Shown here: piece after piece, positions 1 to 8,459 of the stretch
Position numbering within the stretch: position 1 is the first letter of the stretch
How the letters are laid out: each line of letters opens with the position of its first letter
Source: Bigelowiella natans CCMP2755
Taxonomy: Eukaryota; Cercozoa; Chlorarachniophyceae
NCBI GenBank assembly: GCA_000320545.1
Contig: ADNK01003358.1
Location: forward strand, 1-20,030
Reading direction: 5' to 3'
DNA: 20,030 bases
Notes under the pieces: generated by a model
Databases searched by the model: none
The model's input: only the letters and a program-made list of their open reading frames with translations
Told to the model about the DNA's origin: nothing
Made by a program: the position numbers and the translations under genes

Positions 1-873
1 CCAAAGGTTGTTGCGCGTAAGGTGTTCACAGGCCGAGGCGCTACGTGCACAAGTAGGCAGGGGGGGGGAAAGGCACGTTTGCTTCCTTTTGAAGAGTTGT
101 GTTTATTTTTATTAAAGATTATATTTTTATTAAATCGTGCACTGCGTAATCATTCGCGAAGCTTTCGCGAATGCCGCCGCACGTGGGGCAGCACACTTCC
201 GGTGTGCTGCCATGAGTCCCGCCGGAACCCACGTGCCTATGCTGTATTAATATCTACGTTATCTATATTCTATATCCGCGACAACCCCTTTGTTGTCGCA
301 CGTGACTTGTGCCCGCGTAGTGGTACGCGCTACACCCAAAGCATCGCATCGCACTCCAGCGTGTGCTGCGTGTGCGCCGATGAGAGAGCTAAAGGAGCGG
401 ATTGAGTGAAGTGCACGCGGCAGGCATCACCGCACACACAAATGAGCAGAGCTCTTTGACGTGCCAACGATGAAGCTTGCACGCTGCATGCTCTAGTGCT
501 CTTGGATGCCGGAATGCTTCGATGTGATCATCAGCTAGCCAGCAGCATGGGTCGGGTGAAATCGCGCACAGCTTACTGCTCTGCCTGCAACAACTGCTGG
601 CACACAACCCGCGACAAGTGCGCTGCGCTGCGCGAACAGGCACAGCATTTGTGCGATGCGGTGCAAAGACGGGCTAGCTAGCTAGGGTCATGCGTCCGAA
701 AATCACTAATCCATTGACAACAGCTAGTCCAGTGACACACGATTAAATTCCATCTGCAATGCATCCAAGCAGCCAGAACAATCAATCAAAACTGGCTGGC
801 AACTGACAAAAATCATCCTCGCTCCTGTCTCATGAAAGCTGGAGCGCTTTGAGTTCCACATTTCCTATGACCC
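1..873. other. intergenic, no gene recognised
   Basis: This is the 3' flank of the exchanger gene on the minus strand. Open frames here are short, mostly lack ATG and show no family motif. Apart from the hairpin cluster, the stretch holds a G run at 61-68 and a tandem GCTA repeat at about 673-684 next to the end of the longest short frame. A distal exon of a neighbouring gene cannot be excluded. Confidence 0.5.
152..333. other. cluster of four hairpins, possible structured RNA or foldback DNA
   Basis: Four inverted repeats lie in about 180 bases. (1) Arms 152-160 and 164-172, 9 bp perfect, 3-base loop. (2) Arms 187-196 and 202-211, 10 bp perfect, loop ttccg. This is enclosed by a second 9-bp perfect pair, 179-187 with 228-236 (core CACGTG), which shares base 187 with the inner stem. 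(3) Arms 278-285 and 292-299, 8 bp perfect, 6-base loop. (4) Arms 317-322 and 328-333, 6 bp with one G-U. Bases 197-202 (ttccgg) are also complementary to 222-227 (ccggaa), so a pseudoknot is possible. No tRNA T-loop or anticodon arm fits. Function unknown. Confidence 0.55.
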
Positions 874-2502
874 TCAATCACTGTCATCGCTGTCTGGATC
901 GGCCACTTTGTCGTTCACAACTAGGCCAATTTGTGTTGCCAGAAAGGCAGCATACAGAGCGAAGAGAAAGTATGCATAAATCCGGGGAAGCCGGCGCCCG
1001 CATAGGTAGAAGACTCCTAATGAGCTGAATAGGGCAGTGAGAAGGAAACCCCACGCGACGTACAGCTCTATACCAAGTGACACCTCCATTTCGAAATTCT
1101 CGCGATTCACAGTCGTCACAGTTAGAGAGAGGCCCAAACCGATTAGATCATTCAGCATGGGGCTTCCAAAGCAAGAAGCAACTGCCATTCGAGGATTGAC
1201 TCGTGCGGCAGCAGTATCTGCCACAAGATCTCCCACTGAATTGCCCCATGCAAGCACCGTGATACCCATTACAGCTGAGCTGATCGACGCTAAACTGCCG
1301 AGCGTTCCAGCCAAGGCCACGGCTTCCCCCGCCTCCAAATCTAGCCAAACAATCGTTGAGATTAGAGCCCACGTTACCACGACCCAGTACCAAGATGGAA
1401 CTTGAGTACCCTGCAAACAGCAATAGTGCAGGAGGAGGCACAACACACCAATTCCACATGCGACCGAGATCATCACAGTAGCGATGAAATCCCATGTAAC
1501 TTCATTCGCGACGAAATCCGTGTAGACAAGATAGAACCCAATTGGTAGTGAGATTGCAGTCAGCCATGCTTGGCGAGAGCCCCAGATTCCGTCCGCCTCT
1601 GGTATGGAGCACCAGCGTATAATACTAAACGGCCATTCCATCAGCCATTGTATCTTCATCCACGTTTTCACAAATGCATTTGATTCGATGGGGGGCGGAG
1701 GGGCTATTCCCTCCAGCTGCAACATCCCTGCGCAGACTGTCTCTCCCAATTGAAGATCCTCTCCGTCATCATTATTGGGTTTGTGAAGAGATTCATCATC
1801 AACCTCTGAGTTCTGTTTGCACCGTGAGTAAATTATCACAAAGCCCACATACGCAAAATAGATGCACAGCAGCGAGATGGCCTCATACAAAGATATTTTC
1901 CCGTTTAGGGATATCACCAAAATAGCGATGGTAGCTACCAAGTAGGCAACAATGTCTCGCGTGAATGATACCGCATCAACTTCAATATATTTTGGGGCCT
2001 TCATGCCATCAGGTCCACGCTGTTCCGGAGGGAGGGACTTCCTATCCCCGGCTTCATTAGGGAGATTGATAATTTGATGATACTTGCTGCCTCCAAATTC
2101 AGCGTCATCCTCCGGCACTCGAACACTGAGTAGAACAGCGCCAAGTACTACCGTGCTAATGAACGTTGAAGCTCCGAGTAGTGCCCCGAGCACAAGTTGG
2201 AAGTCATCTGCGTCCTGTATACCAGCGAGAGCTGTGAACACATCCGGTGCGCCATTACCCAGAGCAAGGAGAGTGATTCCCGCCACCTCTGGTCGAAGTC
2301 TAAGGAAATTGCTCAACCATTCAAGCTGGGGTATAAAATGGCGGTCAGCTGTTGAGGCAAGAAGGCTTAGCAGAAGAATGCCCCAGAGGACGAAGACAAT
2401 GAGAGTGAAACCTCTCGCAGCAGTCGACTCACTACAGTAAATCGATGGGTACGAAATCAACCCGCTATCATCATCGCTATAGTCTGAATCACAATAACCC
2501 AT
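874..2502 (-). CDS. NCLX/CCX-type sodium(cation)/calcium exchanger, intronless
   Basis: Uninterrupted frame of 542 residues from the first in-frame ATG (2502); an in-frame stop lies just upstream, with only a GTG between. Two hydrophobic blocks of several helices flank a hydrophilic loop (about 129-182 and 229-290), the usual layout of the Ca2+/cation antiporter superfamily. The alpha-1 repeat carries GNGAPD (82-87), preceded by GITLLAL. The alpha-2 repeat carries GNSVGD (420-425), then NPRMAVASCFGSPMLND. These spellings match mitochondrial NCLX (SLC8B1) and plant CCX proteins better than plasma-membrane NCX, and the large Calx-beta regulatory loop of NCX is absent. Expected role is exchange of Na+ or K+ for Ca2+ across an organelle or vacuolar membrane; location is not shown. 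N and C termini are Asp/Ser-rich. The lack of introns contrasts with the neighbours. Confidence 0.92.
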   Translation of the reverse strand: MGYCDSDYSDDDSGLISYPSIYCSESTAARGFTLIVFVLWGILLLSLLASTADRHFIPQLEWLSNFLRLRPEVAGITLLALGNGAPDVFTALAGIQDADDFQLVLGALLGASTFISTVVLGAVLLSVRVPEDDAEFGGSKYHQIINLPNEAGDRKSLPPEQRGPDGMKAPKYIEVDAVSFTRDIVAYLVATIAILVISLNGKISLYEAISLLCIYFAYVGFVIIYSRCKQNSEVDDESLHKPNNDDGEDLQLGETVCAGMLQLEGIAPPPPIESNAFVKTWMKIQWLMEWPFSIIRWCSIPEADGIWGSRQAWLTAISLPIGFYLVYTDFVANEVTWDFIATVMISVACGIGVLCLLLHYCCLQGTQVPSWYWVVVTWALISTIVWLDLEAGEAVALAGTLGSLASISSAVMGITVLAWGNSVGDLVADTAAARVNPRMAVASCFGSPMLNDLIGLGLSLTVTTVNRENFEMEVSLGIELYVAWGFLLTALFSSLGVFYLCGRRLPRIYAYFLFALYAAFLATQIGLVVNDKVADPDSDDSD

Positions 2503-2510
2503 GATGCTTC

Positions 2511-2654
2511 TAGATCTGTCCTCCACCGCTTCGTCGTGGCAGTGATCAGGTTAAGGCAAAGAGAGTCCTACAGTACAACAAGTGCTCCCTTGTAGATCTA
2601 GGTAACAAATCTTCGGATTGAAGTAAGATTTTCGGTCTGCTAGATCTAGATCTA
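2511..2654. promoter_or_regulatory. TAGATCTA palindrome cluster upstream of exchanger gene
   Basis: The 8-bp palindrome TAGATCTA occurs at 2593-2600, 2641-2648 and 2647-2654 (the last two overlap), with a partial copy TAGATCT at 2511-2517. All lie within 150 bases upstream of the exchanger ATG. Repetition close to a start codon suggests a protein-binding site. No known factor is assigned. Confidence 0.3.
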
Positions 2655-3928
2655 GGTCAGTTACATGTACATAAAAAATCTACAGTGGCGTTACCGCACA
2701 GCTTGGATGTCGCGCCATTCGATGTTTCTTGATGGAAAACAGGCGGTTTTTATACTGCGACAACATAACTTGGATGTCTCTGGAGATTCACGTGAGATGG
2801 GTTGATTGAATCTCGGAAGGTTCTTGAACGTTCGCTTGGAAAATGGCGAACCAGGAAGAAGACGATGGCTCGAGAGGCTTGGGTTCTGGGACTCAGGGAT
2901 GAATCAGGACTTGTTCCGCCCCTGACACCGAGGAAATAGGGGTAAGGTGCTCGATTGGGTAGCCGTTTTTCAATACAATCAACAGGAAAACGCCCCGTCA
3001 ACAGGAGACACGCAAATGAACGATTTAGGAAGACGGAAAAAATAAACTTTCAGGCACAAGTTTGTGACAGTTATCGGACGGCAGGGGTGCATTCGCTGCA
3101 TGCAGAGTCTCCCAAAATAGACGGAAGCCAGGTCTGGAAAGAGCATGGTAAAAGACCAAACGCCAGAAGTTTATTACTTATTGAGGATTTCATCATTTCG
3201 ATCCCGAGGCTATACGCTGTATTACAAACGCCTTCAAAGTGCGCAACGCTGAACGAAATACCTGGAAGATATTACTATTCTGCTGGGTGTTACAAGCTAG
3301 ATTTCAGGCACCTTCGCGCTGACGGAAAAGACTGCCACATCGTCATTTTCTCTGGCGTTCGGGGATGATTCTATTTTATGGAACATTATTGAATTCAATC
3401 AATCAAATAATACATGAATTTAGCGTACCCTTAAGGTCCAATATTAGCTATCGTGATGTTTTTGACTCCTCTACAGCTATTCCTAACTAGATACGCACCA
3501 GCGTAGCCGTTCATTCCGAAGAGCATGCACGGCAGAGGCATCCGTAGATGTGCTGCGCTTGAGTCTTATTGTTGAAAGTTACCATAATGAATAAGCAGGA
3601 TAACTGCTGTGAGTGAGCTATGATATGGGTGTTGCTATTATATATGTTTCACTATCAAGCTATGCTTTCATGAAATATATATTTTCAAATAATATATTTA
3701 TGTCATGTTAAGATTGCGCGCAAGAGACTGCAAGCGACTTGCTCCATACTTTGCACACACGTACATACGTATGCAAACTCTATTTCAACAGCGGATACAT
3801 GCACTCATCACTGCTACAATGTGTATCAATAGCTAAATGGCTACTCATGTTGATTTTGTTCATACATGCTATGACTTGTAGGCATATGCATGTGTGCACG
3901 CGAGTTTGGCGAAAACGTACCTAACTAT
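2655..3928. other. intergenic between exchanger 5' end and ABC transporter 3' end
   Basis: No supported gene. A 137-codon plus-strand frame (2955-3368) opens with TTG, contains no ATG and shows no motif. From about 3370 the sequence becomes AT-rich (for example 3640-3710), as expected of flanking or 3' untranslated sequence. The ABC transporter stop is at 3929-3931 on the minus strand. Confidence 0.5.
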
Positions 3929-4498
3929 TCATTTTTTTTTAACCAACCTGCCTGCATCGTGGAATCTCACAAGAAGATAATAAGCACCAGCGCGTGTGAT
4001 CAGGGTCATCGCCAAGAGAACCGAGAAATTCTCCCACAATCCGAGGCCGTTCATCAGCAGGGCTGGCTCGGTATTATTACGCTCTTCATTCAAGCTGACC
4101 GTATCGCCGTTTGACGCTCTGAATTCACCTAAAATATGTTTCCCCGATCATCTGCTACAACTGACTCATGCAAGGTGATGACCCTCACTCATATAATTGG
4201 GGGAAAAACAGCTTGATAGCGACGGCATTTCCGTCCAAATTAAGATTGAATTTGTCGTCGTCTCGCAGGAATTTCGAGGATTAACACAGCCCCATGAGAG
4301 ACAGAGAGAGCGCCAGCATCGAAGCGGTACCTGCTCCCTCGCTTTCATTACCGATCAATCCGATCAGTGCGTAGGAGAATGGGTTGACGTACTTGAAATC
4401 CTATGCAACGAAATCAGTCGGTCGGAAAGAAAAGAGACACAGAGGAGATTTCGGGCACTATCAGCGTGTGTGTACGAAATGAAGACAGCGAGCGAGCG

Positions 4499-4530
<32 letters not shown>

Positions 4531-4877
4531 CAAGAAAGAGAACTGCTAGAAGATTCAATCATCATTCAAGTTACCACGTAGAGAAGACTCAGGAATAATG
4601 GCGATGGTGACGCAGATATCTCCTACTACACGCTCAGTACCTCTAAGCCCTCGATGCCTCTTTGCGCAAGGGCGAACAACAGAAAGATTGGCGGCGTATG
4701 GAGCAAGATAGCCAGGGCAAAACTTGGGCTGACGATTGCTGCGACGAGGCCTGAGTAAGGGTAAAAATAGTGCTGTAATGCCGAGAGAAATCTTCGGGTA
4801 TGAGGAAGCTGAGTCGAGGTGATAGATAACTGAATGCATCTCTTACCCAGGGTCTCATTGTGGAGCATGAACACAAT

Positions 4878-4929
<52 letters not shown>

Positions 4930-5292
4930 ACTCTCACAAAACCGCATTCACGAGCATTGCCAAGACAATATGATACCCACCCCCCCTGCAAATCAATGGG
5001 TCCTGGAGGAGATTATTAGATGTATTGACAAGAGATTGGCATCGACAGCAGCCGCCCCACCAAGGCGACAAAATCCCACCGATGTTTCTGCTTTCACGTT
5101 GGGTCGGGGATGCTGCGATCATAACTGTTATTTTGAGAGCTGTTGTTATATAGGCGATACCATGATAAGCAGGCACGGCACGAAGTGGAGCTCCGACAGC
5201 CCAGCTAGAAAGTAAAAGCTCATCGAGAACACAAGCGCCGAGAACGACTCTACCCCCTAACGGATGGATGCAGGTGTTGATTGCGAGACTCT

Positions 5293-5332
<40 letters not shown>

Positions 5333-6285
5333 TACTCAACTACAGCAATACGTGACACCACCATCTCTCACCCACCCACGAGCAGGCTGTGAGGGAGGCA
5401 AAGTGCGCGAATAGGCCATATCGCTTGCTAGCGGTCTCGCGTCGTAGAAGCCCTGCAGCAAAAGTCAGGCAGAAACCACTTTCAATTAAACAGAAATTAA
5501 CCTATACAAAACAATCTGTAAGCGTATGTGGGCACGAATTGAAGGAGCACAGCTGCATAAAAGGAACCGAACCTCGTTCAGCCTCAAACTTCGCAATAGC
5601 AGTAAATCCAGGGGTAAAGGCAGCTATCATAAGGACGATCTAGTGGAAGAGAAGACACGGATATTTGGACGCACACGAGCAATGAGCCGAGGGAAGATAG
5701 TCAGAAGAGATCGGACTATTTTCATTAAAAAATCTTCATCTGAGCTGAAGGAAAAGCATCGTAGCTTTTGCCGGATTGCAGTCCATCCCCCCCCTCCCCC
5801 CCTCCGCCCCGCGCTCATTACACTACCATAAAGAGGTTCTTGCGAAAGAGCAGCGCTCCCGATGGGATCTCTTCTTGGGATGTGATGAATGGGCGGTACT
5901 GTACGCCGAATAGAAGCCCGGCGAGTATCTGAGAGACATCGTTGTGATGACGATGATGATGAGGATGATGATGATGATGGAGGGCAGCGACAAAGAACAT
6001 CGTTAATAGAGGCGTGCGATTCCTTTTAACTCTCGCACTCGCTGCAATCCAATCCTCTATTTCTACCTCTATCTCTCTGTTGATACGGCTACGAGCCATC
6101 ATAATGAATGCTGCAAAACGAAGACATGAGAATGCGCCTACATAGTTGAGAATTTGGGATCCGAGGAGCATTCTATCACGAACCCACTGACGGCACTTTC
6201 GCAGCAACAAGCAGCTGGCAGCAAAGCATAGGATTCAATGTACGACGGATGTACCTTGTGTGTTTGGGCTGTTCTTACGAATGTA

Positions 6286-6329
<44 letters not shown>

Positions 6330-7192
6330 TAAGTAAAAGTTAGCGACTCAATGGAGGTTATGCTACTTTTCACTACCTAAATTGCGTCGAAAACGAGGCT
6401 GCGACAGCCATACCCGGATAGGCAATAGACCCCTTTGTCCTATCAGAATGGGAGGGAAGGGGGGGAAGGGGGGGAAGGGGTTAGCATGCGCGGAACAAGG
6501 ATGGATGTGTCGTGACATTTGATTCCTACCGCTCAAGTCGGAGCTTCCCCTGAAACTCGGTCTTGAAAACAAACGCCATCATTGCGGACTTCTGGTCATC
6601 TGATATCACCTGTAGGTAGTAGTCGGCTGGGCTGCGAACGGCCACGCCGTGGAGAACGGAGTAAAAACGTGCGTGCGGGAGAATACGCAAAGCGCTGTCA
6701 TCGCATTCCGAATCGCTGATCTTATTCTTTTTTTGAAAAAAAAAAGGTTCTCTACTTCTCGGATGGACGGCAAGCACAATCAGAGAGCATTCACACAAAA
6801 GCCAACACATACAGTCTCTGTGCATACTCACACACAGACACACACACACACACACACACGCCCAGCACCTATAGTCCACCGGGCAGTGCTCTTGAAACAT
6901 CTCGAAATAGCGCGAGGCCGCTTCTCTGAGAAGAAAATCAGGTAGAAAAAAAGAAAGGCACGGATATAGAAATACACACACACGCGTACGCACACATACA
7001 CACACACACGTGCGTACAAACCTAACTGTCTACATGAGGGGTAAATAGAGAGGTGGGGAAGAACGAAGGAAGAAATAAGGATTGGGAGGTGATAAGGAAG
7101 AGGTTTAATTTTCACATCATAATACACCTTGAGCCGTTGTACACTATACGCCCGTTTGCCATTAGACATATATTGTCAAACCTTTTATAAGA

Positions 7193-7228
<36 letters not shown>

Positions 7229-7308
7229 CCACACACACGCACGCATACAAGAGAGAGAGAGAGGGAGAGATCGTACATAGCCAAAACTTTTAACATTAAA
7301 TCACGGTA

Positions 7309-7341
<33 letters not shown>

Positions 7342-7614
7342 GTTCATCCACAGAAAAACGTTTACAACTTCCACAAAACCCAAACGCTTCTGCTTCTTCT
7401 ACGCTGATTGCAACGTGAGCAGCTCGAATTACATCTTGAACATCTGCGACGAGGGGAGGTGGAAGGATGCCAGCACGGTCTTGCCCTCCTCCATGCACAT
7501 CCTCTTCAGCAGCCTTGTGATATCCAACGCGATGGCAGAGTCAACCCCTGTAAGAAACACAACAACGTCATATTATCGTGAATATTGGGACGCATGTGAA
7601 ATCAGGAAATCTTT

Positions 7615-7656
<42 letters not shown>

Positions 7657-7661
7657 ATCTC

Positions 7662-7704
<43 letters not shown>

Positions 7705-7940
7705 CTACCAACGCGAAACCGCACACTTACTCCACAACAAAAACGCCGTTTGTTGTGTTAGCTTAGCATCCAACACTCTCTCACCGGAAGTCGGTTCATC
7801 AAGTACGATGATGTTTGCGTCCCTCACGAGCTGTTCTCCGATCACCAACCGGCGCCTCTCTCCCCCTACGCGGACGAGATTATATGTATTTTTATACGTG
7901 CCACGTGACCGAATGAATATTATATAATTAACAACTATAG

Positions 7941-7998
<58 letters not shown>

Positions 7999-8384
7999 CG
8001 CGCGCGCGTGAAGCTATAACCCGATAAACTCCGAATTCCGCCGTACCAGTTTTCAACATCTCCGCCGATAAAATGGTGTTGCCTGAAGCGACAAGGAACA
8101 AACGGTGCTTTTTATAAGACTCTATATGCTGAAAGCGCAATCTGGGAGATACGAATGTCGCTGTATTCAGTGTCTGTGCTTCTGGAAGGACAGGGGAGAT
8201 GGGGAAGAAGGAGGGGAGGGTAGGTTGCCTATGTTTTAGCTGTAAAATCTCCAACGTCTTATCAACCTTGGGGGGGAGGAGGGGGGGGGATGGATAGTAG
8301 AAAGACAAGAAATGGGAACGGAAGAAATATCGAATGAGCGAGAGAGAGAAAGATTAATCGAGGAAGAGAGACGAGAGGGGGGGG

Positions 8385-8419
<35 letters not shown>

Positions 8420-8424
8420 AGGAT

Positions 8425-8459
<35 letters not shown>

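Noticed and set aside
152-333. tRNA or CRISPR interpretation of the hairpin cluster
   Set aside because: No T-loop, acceptor pairing or anticodon arm can be built, and the hairpins differ in sequence, so they are not repeat units of an array.
2955-3368. Plus-strand 137-codon frame
   Set aside because: Starts with TTG, contains no ATG and shows no family motif or convincing splice sites.
4626-4991. Minus-strand ORF with a long Cys-Val run
   Set aside because: It is exon 21 of the ABC transporter read through the (CA)n of its upstream intron. Only 4641-4772 is coding. The same applies to other Cys-Val, Thr-His and Arg-Glu frames over microsatellites.
5818-6210. Single 130-codon minus-strand frame with a His run
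   Set aside because: This is two ABC transporter exons (6142-6214 and 5827-5928) plus the intron between them. The His codons come from an intronic GAT/CAT repeat, not a metal-binding tract.
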